From: Photobacterium halotolerans DSM 18316
Lineage (GTDB): Bacteria > Pseudomonadota > Gammaproteobacteria > Enterobacterales > Vibrionaceae
Direction of reading: 5' to 3'
DNA: 64,000 bases
NCBI RefSeq assembly: GCF_000425165.1
Contig: NZ_AULG01000022.1
Span: 47,812-111,811, forward strand
Below are positions 19,301-28,287 of this stretch, piece by piece. Position 1 is the stretch's first letter, and the number at the start of each line of letters is the position of its first letter. A model generated the notes under the pieces. The model made no database searches. It saw nothing but the letters and a program-made list of their open reading frames with translations, and was not told the DNA's origin. The position numbers were made by a program, and so were the translations under genes.

Positions 19301-22300
19301 TCGTGACTGCCGATGATAACTGGCTACCACCGGATAATTACCAGGAACGACCAGGTCCGATACTCGCGCATCGTACGTCACCAACCAACATCGGCTTGTC
19401 ATTGCTGGCGAACCTGACGGCGATGGATTTTGGATTTATTGGCTGCGGGGAATTATTACGGCGCACTCAAAATACCTTTCGCACACTGGCAAAGCTGGAA
19501 CGTTATCAGGGCCACTTTTGCAATTGGTACGACACCCAAACTTTGCAGCCATTGCTACCCCGTTATATATCATCGGTAGATAGCGGTAACCTGGCGGCCC
19601 ACTTACTGACCTTACGAGCAGGTCTACAAAACTTGCCAGAAAATCCGCTGATACCCACACGTGTTTTTCAGGGATTGGCCGATACCCTCGCATTATTAGA
19701 GGATGCATTGACAGCATATAAACCTGCCGATACCCAGGAAGAAAATAAGCTAACCCAATGGAAACTATGTCTGGAAGATATGAAAAATCTTTTGGTCCCT
19801 GCCTGTCAGGCGCCATCAGACAGCCTGGAATACACGGAATTACATACTCAGATTCTGCTGTTGATAACGTTGCAAAAGCATGTTGAACAAAATATTGATG
19901 CTTCAGAGATCTCTGAAGACGGTACGGAGTCAGAAATTCATTATTGGGCGATGACTTTTCAGCATCAATGCCAGGCTTTTATCGATGAATTGCAGTGGAT
20001 TTGTCCCTGGCTGAAACAACCCGTGGCTATGGATAGCTTGAAGTCATTAGCATTGCTCAATGACTTAGTCAGTTCAGGAAAATTAAGCGATTTAAATAAC
20101 ATACAATCGCTCAGAGATCTTGTTGTTTCATTGAAGCAGTGGCTTGCGGTGATTGATGACTGTTTCAGCCGATCTCCGGAATGTGCCAATCGAGAAGAAT
20201 TGACTATTTTGCATACTACCTTGATGCAGGCAACAGCCCGTGCGAACGAGCGAATGGAACTGTGTGAAAATTTGGCTTCATTAGCCTGCGATTTCGCGAC
20301 CATGGAGTACCATTTTTTATATGATAAGTATCGCCACTTACTCTCGGTCGGCTATAACATTGATGAATTTCGTCGTGATAATAGTTATTACGATTTACTG
20401 GCGTCTGAGGCCCGCTTAGCCACCTTTGTTGCTATTGCTCAAGGTAAATTACCACAGGAAAGTTGGTTCGCTTTAGGCCATCTTCTGACGACCTCGGGCG
20501 GAGTGCCAACTCTGATTTCCTGGAGCGGCTCGATGTTTGAGTATCTGATGCCGTTACTGGTTATGCCCACTTATCACGGTACGTTGTTGGATCAAACGTA
20601 TAATGCGGCAGTAAAAAGACAAATTGCGTATGGCAATATACGCTCGATTCCCTGGGGTGTGTCGGAATCTGGTTTTAGTTCAATAGATGCCAATCAAAAT
20701 TATCAATATCACGCTTTTGGGGTACCAGGCCTGGGATTGAAACGGGGTCTTGCTGAAGACTCTGTGATAGCGCCCTATGCTTCTGCTTTGGCTTTAATGG
20801 TTGATCCACATGCTGCTTGTGCAAATCTGCAACGTCTATCCGATCTGGGCTGTGAAGGACGATATGGTTTCTACGAAGCGATTGACTATACACCTGCGCG
20901 AATGACCCGCGGTCGCAATCACATTATTGTCCGCTCTTTCATGGCTCATCATCAAGGCATGTCACTTCTTGCTTTGGGCTATGTACTGCTAGACCAACCC
21001 ATGCAGAAACGGTTTGAATCAGATCTCTCATTTCAGGCAACGTTGTTATTGTTGCAAGAGAAAATTCCCAAGTCCACTATTGTTCATACCCATGTTGCAG
21101 AGCATTCGGAAGGTAGCGCATTTTTTGATGAACCTGCGATGCCTTTGTACCGGCCCATCGATTTTGATACGCGGTCACCTGAAGTACAGTTACTCTCAAA
21201 TGGTCGTTATCATGTAATGTTAACGAATGTCGGTGGAGGCTATAGCCGCTGCAACGGGGTCGCCGTGACTCGCTGGCGCGAAGATCCAACTTGCGATAAT
21301 TGGGGCGCATTTGTGTATTTGCGTGATCCAGAAACGGGGAACTTTTGGTCTGCAACTTATCAACCGACCTTAAAAAAGGCCGATCGTTACGCGGCTATGT
21401 TTTCAGAAGGCCGAGCAGAATTTCGCCGCAACGATCACGATTTTGAGACATATTCCGAAATAGTTGTCTCCCCGGAAGATGATATTGAACTCAGGCGTTT
21501 GCGTATTACAAATCGAAGCAGTGAGCGCAGAATGATAGAGATCACGAGTTATGCTGAAGTTGTACTATCGGACCCTGCAGCGGATGAAAGGCAGACTGCG
21601 TTTAATAATCTGTTCATACAAACAGAAATTGTCAGCGAACGCTGCGCTATTTTATGCTCTCGTCGGCCCCGATCCGGAAGTGAGTCACCGCCCTGGATGT
21701 TCCATCTACTGTCTTTTAACGGAGCGAAAGTCGGAGATGTTTCTTATGAAACCGATCGTACCCGATTTATTGGGCGGGGAAATACACTGGTTGCGCCTCA
21801 GGCAATCAGCGGTGAACAGCCGTTATCCAATAGCCAGGGTTCTGTGCTTGATCCAATAGTGGCTATCCGGTGCAGCATCACCTTGGAGTCCGAAGAATCT
21901 GCCACCATCGATTTAGTCACTGGCGTTGCTATAAATAGAAAAGGATGTCTGGCCTTAGTTGATAAGTATCAGGATCGACATTTTGCCGATCGTGTGTTCG
22001 ATCTTGCCAGTACACATAGTACGATTACGTTACGACAGATCAATGCAAGCGAAACGGATGCGCTACTGTATCGCCGCCTTGCTAATACCGTCTTATATAA
22101 CACTCCGGCGTTAAGAGCAGACGCCAGTATACTGATACAGAATCGTCGCGGACAGGCAGGCTTGTGGGGCTATAGTATTTCTGGTGATCTGCCCATTGTG
22201 CTGTTGAGAATCAGTGACATCAGCAACATGAAATTAGTCAATCAGCTAATTCAGTGTCACGCGTACTGGCGTCTGAAAGGTTTAGCCGTCGATTTAGTTA

Positions 22301-25044
22301 TCTGGAATGAAGATAATGTCGGCTATCGTAAGCAAATTCAAGATCAGATTCTGGGGTTAATTGCAACGTGTACTGAAGCTCACGAAATTGATAGACCTGG
22401 AGGTATTTTTGTCCGCGGCTCCGAACAGATCTCAGATGAAGACAAAATACTTTTGCAGGCGGTTTCGTGCGCGATTCTTACTGATCGGGCTGGCACCTTT
22501 GAGGAGCAGGTTAACCGGCGTGACTCCGCGAGAATTCAAATTGAACGCTTAGCATCCAGTCGTTATTTGAGCACTGAAAGTCATACTGTTGCGAAAACGA
22601 TACAGCCTGATTTGATTTTGTCTAACGCTTTAGGTGGTTTTACTGAAGATGGTAATGAGTACTGTATAACGACTACACCTAAGCAAACGACACCTTTGCC
22701 CTGGGTAAATGTTTTAGCGAACGCTAACTTTGGCAGCGTAATTACCGAGAGCGGATTAGCCTACACTTGGAGTGAAAATGCCCATGAATTTCGGCTCACG
22801 CCTTGGAGCAATGATGCGATAGGTGCAAGTAGCGGCGAAGCATTTTATCTACGTGATGAAGACAGCGGCAAATTTTGGTCGCCCACTCCGTTACCATGTC
22901 AAGGTCAACAGGCCTATATAGCACGTCATGGCTTCGGGTATAGCACCTTCGAGCACGTTGAATGGGGCATCCACTCGACATTGATGGTGTACGTGCATCT
23001 GCATGACACTGTAAAATTTTCAGTATTAACTGTACGTAATGACTCAGACCGAAGACGGCGTATTTCTGCGACGGGCTATGTGGAATGGGTATTAGGGGAT
23101 TTGCGTGCTAAATCTAGCCCTCATATTGTCACAGAAATTGACCCCAATAGCGGAGCTCTCTTTGCCCGTAATAGTTACAATACTGACTTCGCAGGGCGCG
23201 TAGCATTCTTCGATGTTGATGATATGTCACGTAGTTTAACCGCAGACAGAACCGAATTCATAGGCCGTAATGGCTCTCTGGCACAGCCGGATGCACTGAC
23301 AAGGGCGCGGTTGTCTGGACGGGTTGGGGCAGCTCTGGATCCCTGTGGGGCTATTCAGGTATCTTTTGATCTTTTGCCCGGCCAGGGGAGAGCTATTATT
23401 TTCCGTCTGGGCGCGGGACGCGACTTGGCTCAGGCTCGCGACCTGGCGTTGCGTCTTCGAAAAACAGATACGGCCAGCACTGTCTTGGAAAACGTAAAAC
23501 AGTATTGGAAAAAAACACTGGGTGTAGTGCAAGTGGTTACGCCAGATCCGGCACTCAATGTGTTGGCGAATGGCTGGTTATTATATCAGACATTGGCCTG
23601 CCGGTTGTGGGCTCGCAGCGGCTTTTATCAGTCAGGTGGGGCTTTCGGGTTTCGCGATCAATTACAGGACGTCATGGCGTTGGTACACGCTGAACCTGCT
23701 TTGGTGCGCGATCATTTGTTAAGGGCTGCTGCCCGTCAATACCTAGAAGGTGACGTACAACACTGGTGGCATCCACCGCTAGGCAGCGGTGTACGAACTC
23801 GTTGTTCTGATGATTATTTGTGGCTGCCAATGGTCACTTGCCATTATGTGAAGAGCACCGGTGATAAGGCTGTGCTTGATATTAATGTGCCCTTTATTAA
23901 AGGTCGTCAGCTTAATTGTGGTGAAGAATCCTATTACGGCTTACCCGAACGTGTCACTGATGAAGCCAGCCTTTATGAACATTGTGTACGTGCGATTGAA
24001 AATGGGCTGAACATGGGTGAGTACGGGTTGCCTTTAATGGGATCGGGTGACTGGAACGACGGCATGAACTTAGTGGGCATTCATGGTACTGGCGAAAGTG
24101 TATGGCTAGGGTTTTTCCTGCATAAAGTATTGCTGGATTTCGCGGACTTAGCCCTGCAGCGGGGAGATGGCAGCTTTGCTGTACGTTGCCAGCAACAAGC
24201 GGCTGAGCTGAAGCAAAATCTTAATAAACACGGCTGGGATGGTGGCTGGTACCGGCGTGCTTATTTTGATGATGGCACAGCACTTGGTTCAGCAAAGAAT
24301 ACTGAATGTACTATTGATTCTATTTCACAAAGTTGGTCAGTGTTGTCTAACGCGGGCACACCAGAACGTTCGCAGTTGGCTATGAACGCAGTGGACGAAC
24401 ATTTGGTGCAGCGTAAAGAAGGGTTAGTTCAACTATTGGCCCCCCCATTTGACAAGTCGGCATTGAATCCAGGCTATATCAAAGGATATGTACCTGGTGT
24501 GCGCGAAAACGGGGGGCAATATACCCATGCGGCAATTTGGGTAGCTATGGCATTTGCAGAGCTTGGAAACAGTACCCGAGCCTGGGAAATACTTGGGTTG
24601 ATTAATCCTGTGAATCATGGCCGCAGTACTCAAGCTGTTGAGGCGTATAAAGCTGAGCCCTATGTGGTTGCTGCTGACGTCTATGCCGTTTCTCCCCATA
24701 TTGGTCGGGGAGGATGGAGTTGGTATACAGGATCGGCAGGTTGGCTATATCGATTAATCTTGGAATCCTTGCTGGGGGTCAAACGAGATGGAAATTATCT
24801 GCTTATCAAGCCTTGTTTACCATCAGGTTGGACTGAGTATACGGTACGCTACCACTTCGGCAGTACTGAGTACAATATTGTGATTGTTCAGCACCAATGT
24901 ATCGATGAAAAAGAAAAAGTGCTGATTAAGCTTGACGGTCAGCCCGTAGATGAAAAAGGCGTGTTACTACTGGATGATCGGCAACCCCATCGTGTGGATG
25001 TGTCGATTACCCGTGATTGCAGTTCAGGGAACAATAGTACATAA
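16387..25044 (+). CDS. ndvB: Cyclic beta-1,2-glucan synthase (NdvB/ChvB type), probably 5'-truncated
   Basis: A giant inner-membrane enzyme of 2885 residues that would build cyclic beta-1,2-glucans from UDP-glucose. The N-terminal cytoplasmic region (EWLLDNLYLIEEQI, SRELPRLAYGPSKGLPRVYD) is followed by membrane segments near residues 360-410. A GT84 glycosyltransferase domain follows, with DADTQLP (first Asp is residue 580), LLEGCYIRSG and the QRQERW motif, then more membrane segments (about 775-950). The C-terminal GH94 phosphorylase-like region, which sets ring size in the family, shows FGFRDQLQDVMAL, GSGDWNDGMN (catalytic-type Asp about residue 2555 or 2558), NPGYIKGYVPGVRENGGQYT and WYTGSAGWLYRL. 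Only TTG (16387) is available as start. Relatives usually begin roughly 60 residues further upstream, so the true 5' end appears lost at the cassette C junction. Expression and function are uncertain. Confidence 0.88.
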   Translation: MKRLSDNEQVLLNVCRSLRVAAKRKHDMAPASEWLLDNLYLIEEQISTARLHFSKGYSRELPRLAYGPSKGLPRVYDIALTIVANRDGQIDQESLRRFVAAYQTISPLTLGELWAIPIMLRLALIENLRRISARLAVSCQHLHLARSWANQLITTAETDPKNLILVVADMARSSPPMVSPFIAELTKQLQGHGQALTLPLTWIEQRLSELSLTIDQMVRSENQQQAADQVSTSHTIGSLRFLEANDWRDFVEEMSLVNQILLKDCGGFYGAMDFSTRDRYRHVVEQLARRWGWTETNVAQLAVDLAQKAAQNTDSSTEKSHVGYYLIGDGFELLKKSARTRSFPLPGNKKIKILLVGMAHVGAIFIMALLFCFGLLSEAHKAGFNGWQVWLMGGLLLLAGSQLSSLVVNWLTTLLVPPHPLPRMDYSSGLPQEMRTLVVIPSMLCSSQSVESLLETLEVHFLGNRDTHLYFALLTDFTDADNEAEESDDELLNKVVAGIEALNSRYSTANTQGNVQDRFFLFHRPRRWNPVAMRWMGYERKRGKLADLNLVLRGGGIGAFSRVIGHIELLPSVRYVITLDADTQLPRDSARQLVATMAHPLNRPQYNKDKRIVSNGYGILQPRMAASLLGTYRSRYAQLFSLEAGIDPYTRAVSDVYQDLYGEGSFVGKGIYDVDAFEYALKERFPENRILSHDLLEGCYIRSGLLSDVQLYDDYSATYFADVQRQERWIRGDWQIAQWLLPWVPVYRHGYQRNPLSALSRWKIFDNLRRSLIPSSLLLLLLLGWFGTPDAWLWSFTVVGILILPGWLMAGVNIFRCGKDIRLGYHLFTVLRSAGQSLIEIGFKLACLPYEASFSFGAIIRSIYRLLVAKERLLDWVVSCRHTTTADVGFMASYRKMAIAPLLAMLCFIALLLFQPSAFWAVVPILLLWLLAPSFAWWLSRPAVKTNVQVSQQQTIFLGKIARKTWAFFETFVTADDNWLPPDNYQERPGPILAHRTSPTNIGLSLLANLTAMDFGFIGCGELLRRTQNTFRTLAKLERYQGHFCNWYDTQTLQPLLPRYISSVDSGNLAAHLLTLRAGLQNLPENPLIPTRVFQGLADTLALLEDALTAYKPADTQEENKLTQWKLCLEDMKNLLVPACQAPSDSLEYTELHTQILLLITLQKHVEQNIDASEISEDGTESEIHYWAMTFQHQCQAFIDELQWICPWLKQPVAMDSLKSLALLNDLVSSGKLSDLNNIQSLRDLVVSLKQWLAVIDDCFSRSPECANREELTILHTTLMQATARANERMELCENLASLACDFATMEYHFLYDKYRHLLSVGYNIDEFRRDNSYYDLLASEARLATFVAIAQGKLPQESWFALGHLLTTSGGVPTLISWSGSMFEYLMPLLVMPTYHGTLLDQTYNAAVKRQIAYGNIRSIPWGVSESGFSSIDANQNYQYHAFGVPGLGLKRGLAEDSVIAPYASALALMVDPHAACANLQRLSDLGCEGRYGFYEAIDYTPARMTRGRNHIIVRSFMAHHQGMSLLALGYVLLDQPMQKRFESDLSFQATLLLLQEKIPKSTIVHTHVAEHSEGSAFFDEPAMPLYRPIDFDTRSPEVQLLSNGRYHVMLTNVGGGYSRCNGVAVTRWREDPTCDNWGAFVYLRDPETGNFWSATYQPTLKKADRYAAMFSEGRAEFRRNDHDFETYSEIVVSPEDDIELRRLRITNRSSERRMIEITSYAEVVLSDPAADERQTAFNNLFIQTEIVSERCAILCSRRPRSGSESPPWMFHLLSFNGAKVGDVSYETDRTRFIGRGNTLVAPQAISGEQPLSNSQGSVLDPIVAIRCSITLESEESATIDLVTGVAINRKGCLALVDKYQDRHFADRVFDLASTHSTITLRQINASETDALLYRRLANTVLYNTPALRADASILIQNRRGQAGLWGYSISGDLPIVLLRISDISNMKLVNQLIQCHAYWRLKGLAVDLVIWNEDNVGYRKQIQDQILGLIATCTEAHEIDRPGGIFVRGSEQISDEDKILLQAVSCAILTDRAGTFEEQVNRRDSARIQIERLASSRYLSTESHTVAKTIQPDLILSNALGGFTEDGNEYCITTTPKQTTPLPWVNVLANANFGSVITESGLAYTWSENAHEFRLTPWSNDAIGASSGEAFYLRDEDSGKFWSPTPLPCQGQQAYIARHGFGYSTFEHVEWGIHSTLMVYVHLHDTVKFSVLTVRNDSDRRRRISATGYVEWVLGDLRAKSSPHIVTEIDPNSGALFARNSYNTDFAGRVAFFDVDDMSRSLTADRTEFIGRNGSLAQPDALTRARLSGRVGAALDPCGAIQVSFDLLPGQGRAIIFRLGAGRDLAQARDLALRLRKTDTASTVLENVKQYWKKTLGVVQVVTPDPALNVLANGWLLYQTLACRLWARSGFYQSGGAFGFRDQLQDVMALVHAEPALVRDHLLRAAARQYLEGDVQHWWHPPLGSGVRTRCSDDYLWLPMVTCHYVKSTGDKAVLDINVPFIKGRQLNCGEESYYGLPERVTDEASLYEHCVRAIENGLNMGEYGLPLMGSGDWNDGMNLVGIHGTGESVWLGFFLHKVLLDFADLALQRGDGSFAVRCQQQAAELKQNLNKHGWDGGWYRRAYFDDGTALGSAKNTECTIDSISQSWSVLSNAGTPERSQLAMNAVDEHLVQRKEGLVQLLAPPFDKSALNPGYIKGYVPGVRENGGQYTHAAIWVAMAFAELGNSTRAWEILGLINPVNHGRSTQAVEAYKAEPYVVAADVYAVSPHIGRGGWSWYTGSAGWLYRLILESLLGVKRDGNYLLIKPCLPSGWTEYTVRYHFGSTEYNIVIVQHQCIDEKEKVLIKLDGQPVDEKGVLLLDDRQPHRVDVSITRDCSSGNNST

Positions 25045-25498
25045 ATCAGATTCCAAGAGTTGTATTAACGGCTTATTATCTGTATTCGTTCCTACATCTC
25101 ACGCCTGTAATCATACGTGCAAAGGGTAATGTCTTTTCTATTCACTGGAAAAGATGCAGAGATATTTTGGCTGGGAAAGGCATCATCAGCATCCGTTGCC
25201 GTTTGGGCGTTGCACCGACCTAAAGCGCGATCACTTTTTGTGCAAACACCCGCTTTATTCGTTTGTTTTACGCCCGATTACCCCGTTATAAACCCTGATC
25301 ACTAAGCGTGCATGCTTCTCCTATCTCTTTGTTACACATAGTATTTACTTGTTCACAGTTCGTGAAATTCCCGTATGGCATTCGGGTAGTGCGCATCAAT
25401 TGCTTATAAGCTGAATACCGCGAAGTGACAGCTTCGCCTTAGCGGCTGCGATATCTCAAATACGTCAGCTTTTTCAAACAGCAAAAGGAATGCAATGG
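25045..25498. other. Intergenic region upstream of the secreted amylase gene
   Basis: No convincing gene. A 62-codon frame at 25117-25305 lacks a ribosome site and family features. A small hairpin, GCGAAG/CTTCGC (25420-25425 with 25432-25437), lies about 60 nt before the amylase start and could sit in its 5' leader. I looked for MalT-type boxes and did not find a convincing one. Confidence 0.4.
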
Positions 25499-28138
25499 AT
25501 GAGAGTTTTACTGCTTGTTCTTACGGGAGCCTCGCTCGCCCCTATACCGGCAAGTGCCGACTGGTATTTTCGCGGGACACCCAATCAGTGGGCTGCCACG
25601 CCTCTGGAAGCGATCAGTGCGAACCAATACCAGACCTGCCAGAGTTTCTCTTCAGGTGATGCCAGTGGCGGGCCAAGATTTAAAATCGATCGCGATGGCA
25701 ACTGGAATGAAAGCTATCCCGTTCAGGATGTTGGGGTCGAGTCCAATCAAAGCTATCTCATCAACTTTTTCGTCGACAGCAATACTATTACCGCTGAACC
25801 GATTGAGAACTGCGGAGCAGTGTCTGAAGAGTGGTTTTTTCGGGGAACACCCAATGACTGGTCTGCGACTGCAATGACCAGTCATGATGGTATGCTTTTT
25901 TGTACTGAACAGACGTTTGCTGACAATGATCCCCGTTTTAAAGTCGATCGGTTCGGTGACTGGGCTGAGTCCTACCCGCAAGCAGACTATCGGGTAGAGG
26001 ATAACCAGCAGTATAAAATTTGCATCGACAGTCAAACCAAAGTAATCACCACTGAGCTGATCCAAGGGGCAAACAGTGAACCACCCGCGGTCACAGCCAC
26101 ACCTGCGGCGGGCTTTTATCCCAACAGTCAGTCCGTGACTTTGGCCGTGAACGACAACCAGGATACGGCGCCCAAAATCTACTACACCACAGACGGCAGT
26201 TCACCCAATACGGGCTCAAGCCTTTACCAGGGGGAAATACTGCCGGCCAGTGATCTTGGTGAGGGTGCTGATCTGGTGGTGAAAACGCTGGCCATTGATG
26301 CAACGGGCAATCAGCAAGAGCAGAGTTTCAGCTATTTTATCGGTCAGCAAGCCGCCAGCGGAGATTTTCGTGAAGAAACCATTTACTTTCTTTTGACCGC
26401 CCGTTTTTATGATGGTGACAGCAGCAACAATTATTACAACCGTGACCGGATTAAACCGGGGGATCCACAATGGCGCGGCGATTTTAAAGGACTGATAGCT
26501 CAGCTCGACTATATTCAGGATCTCGGTTTTACCGCGATTTGGGTGACCCCGCCGGTGGAAAACCGCTCTGGTCTGGATTATCACGGTTATCATGCCTATG
26601 ACTTTTATACAGTTGACCCGCGTCTTGAATCACCTGATGCCAGTTATCAGGACTTTATCGATGCAGCTCATGCCAAAGGTTTGAAAGTGATTCAGGATGT
26701 CGTGATCAACCACTCAAGCCAGTACGGCTTGCGCGATCACGTCTGGATTGATCGTCTGCCCACTAAATACTATGTCCCGGCTGGCAGCAGTCAGGGTGAA
26801 ATCAGCAATGATCCTTACTTTGGCAATCTGGGCGATTACCAGTCGGCTTACCGGGATGATAACGACAACAGTGTTGCCCCTGCCTGGTTCCGCGAACGTC
26901 ACAGTTCCGACCCGGATGGGATCACCCCGCTGGTTGATCCGAAAACCGGCACTACTGTGCCTCTGGCCGGTTATGATCCCAATCGCTTTTTTGGTATTGA
27001 TGCCCAGACGCTTGACCCGTCCTGGTACCACCAGGACGGTTTTATGTCCGGCGGTGACTGGGAGAATCCGCAAGCATTGCAGAATAAACACATGGCGGGT
27101 GACTGCATTGACCTGGCAACGGAAAACCAGAACGTCAAAGACTATATCAATGGTGCGATCCGTCAGTACCTGGATATGGGGGTTGATGCTATCCGCCTGG
27201 ATACGGTGAAGCACATTGAACGCGATGAGCTGCTGGAGTATGTCAACAACTGGAAAGCCCATAAACCCGGTTTGTTTGTCTTTGGTGAAAACCTGGTCAA
27301 GGGAACCGGTTTTGGTTCAGAACTCGATAATGACAACGCCTCTGCGGTCATTCGTCCCTGGTGGTATACCCGTACAACGCAAGATCCGGCCAATCCTAAC
27401 GGAGGCGGCGATTCAGGCTTCTCGGTGCTCGACTTTTCAATCTTCTCGACGTTCCGCGATAACGTCACGCAAGGCAACTTTGGCGGCATCGGAGGCGTGC
27501 TTGGCTGGGACTGGGTGTATGGCGACGCGACCAAACTGGTCACTTTCTTCCAGAACCATGATGTCGGCCCGGACAATGACTTTAAGTACCGTTATGGCGG
27601 CAACATGGGACATGCCGCAATGACCTACAACCTGATGTGGACCAACCGGGGTATCCCTGCACTCTATTACGGTGAGGAAGTCATGTTCCAGGCAGGACTT
27701 CCGCAGGATATTGCCGGTGCCACCGACACCATAGACATGACAGGGCGCGCTTATTTTGGCCCTTATCTGGATGATAAAGCGACCACTTCGCAACACCCGC
27801 TGTACCAGCACATCAAACGCCTGAACCAGATCCGCAAGGTGGTGCCAGCCTTGCAGAAAGCGCCGACCAGCCAGGTGAATGAATGGGGCGCCGGTATCAG
27901 CTACATCCGGGACTATAACAATGGTGAGAGCTATGCCGTGGTGGGATTAAGCAATGCTAACCCGCAAACCATGACTGTCACAGGTGTGCGTAACGGGACC
28001 TATCGTGATGCCGTGACAGGTAACCAGCTGACGGTATCCAACGGTAGTATCAGTTTCACCGTGAAAGGGTACAGTGCCGGGATTTACGTTTTGAACGGTC
28101 CCGGGAAAATCGGTACTGACGGTGAGTTTCTGCGTTAA
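25499..28138 (+). CDS. Secreted alpha-amylase (GH13) with two FRGTPN repeat domains and a chitobiase-C-like domain
   Basis: Start chosen at ATG 25499. The AAAAGGA site (25483-25489) is spaced correctly for it, whereas ATG 25490 touches the site. The signal peptide ends at PASA before DWYF. Two related domains follow (DWYFRGTPNQW...FKIDRDGNW and EWFFRGTPNDW...FKVDRFGDW), of the kind found in front of bacterial starch enzymes and likely starch-binding. Next is a CHB_HEX_C-like segment (IYYTTDGSSPNTGSSLYQGE), then the GH13 catalytic barrel. In the barrel, DVVINHSS is region I; DAIRLDTVKH carries the nucleophile Asp568, FVFGENL the acid Glu597, and FFQNHDVG the stabilising Asp688. A beta-sandwich tail ends it (SNGSISFTVKGYSAGIYVL). 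It would degrade starch or glycogen outside the cell. The gene faces the pullulanase group and ends at a hairpin terminator. Confidence 0.92.
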   Translation: MRVLLLVLTGASLAPIPASADWYFRGTPNQWAATPLEAISANQYQTCQSFSSGDASGGPRFKIDRDGNWNESYPVQDVGVESNQSYLINFFVDSNTITAEPIENCGAVSEEWFFRGTPNDWSATAMTSHDGMLFCTEQTFADNDPRFKVDRFGDWAESYPQADYRVEDNQQYKICIDSQTKVITTELIQGANSEPPAVTATPAAGFYPNSQSVTLAVNDNQDTAPKIYYTTDGSSPNTGSSLYQGEILPASDLGEGADLVVKTLAIDATGNQQEQSFSYFIGQQAASGDFREETIYFLLTARFYDGDSSNNYYNRDRIKPGDPQWRGDFKGLIAQLDYIQDLGFTAIWVTPPVENRSGLDYHGYHAYDFYTVDPRLESPDASYQDFIDAAHAKGLKVIQDVVINHSSQYGLRDHVWIDRLPTKYYVPAGSSQGEISNDPYFGNLGDYQSAYRDDNDNSVAPAWFRERHSSDPDGITPLVDPKTGTTVPLAGYDPNRFFGIDAQTLDPSWYHQDGFMSGGDWENPQALQNKHMAGDCIDLATENQNVKDYINGAIRQYLDMGVDAIRLDTVKHIERDELLEYVNNWKAHKPGLFVFGENLVKGTGFGSELDNDNASAVIRPWWYTRTTQDPANPNGGGDSGFSVLDFSIFSTFRDNVTQGNFGGIGGVLGWDWVYGDATKLVTFFQNHDVGPDNDFKYRYGGNMGHAAMTYNLMWTNRGIPALYYGEEVMFQAGLPQDIAGATDTIDMTGRAYFGPYLDDKATTSQHPLYQHIKRLNQIRKVVPALQKAPTSQVNEWGAGISYIRDYNNGESYAVVGLSNANPQTMTVTGVRNGTYRDAVTGNQLTVSNGSISFTVKGYSAGIYVLNGPGKIGTDGEFLR

Positions 28139-28146
28139 AACGAAAC

Positions 28147-28168
28147 AGCCTGCCAGTGATGGCAGGCT
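28147..28168 (+). terminator. Hairpin terminator after the secreted amylase gene
   Basis: AGCCTGCCA, loop GTGA, TGGCAGGCT: a perfect 9-bp stem 9 nt after the amylase stop, followed by only a short TTT. Likely a rho-independent terminator, though with a weak U tract. Confidence 0.75.
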
Positions 28169-28248
28169 TTGCTGTGAAATACAAATAGGTAACTAACGAC
28201 AGGATTGAAAAAGAACACAGGTTCAACCTTACCAACGGTCGTTTACCC

Positions 28249-28285
28249 GGATAGACAGCGAGCGCACAGCGCTCGCTGTCTATCC
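28249..28285 (-). terminator. Strong hairpin at the 3' end of the lipoprotein GH13 gene
   Basis: GGATAGACAGCGAGCGC pairs exactly with GCGCTCGCTGTCTATCC around a 3-nt loop, giving a 17-bp stem. It sits 3 nt beyond the stop of the minus-strand gene. There is no U tract, so it may stabilise the transcript end or block read-through between the convergent genes rather than act as a classical terminator. Confidence 0.6.
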
Positions 28286-28287
28286 AT

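Noticed and set aside
25117..25305. A 62-codon frame between the glucan synthase and amylase genes
   Set aside because: No ribosome binding site, no family resemblance, and it lies in a leader/promoter region.
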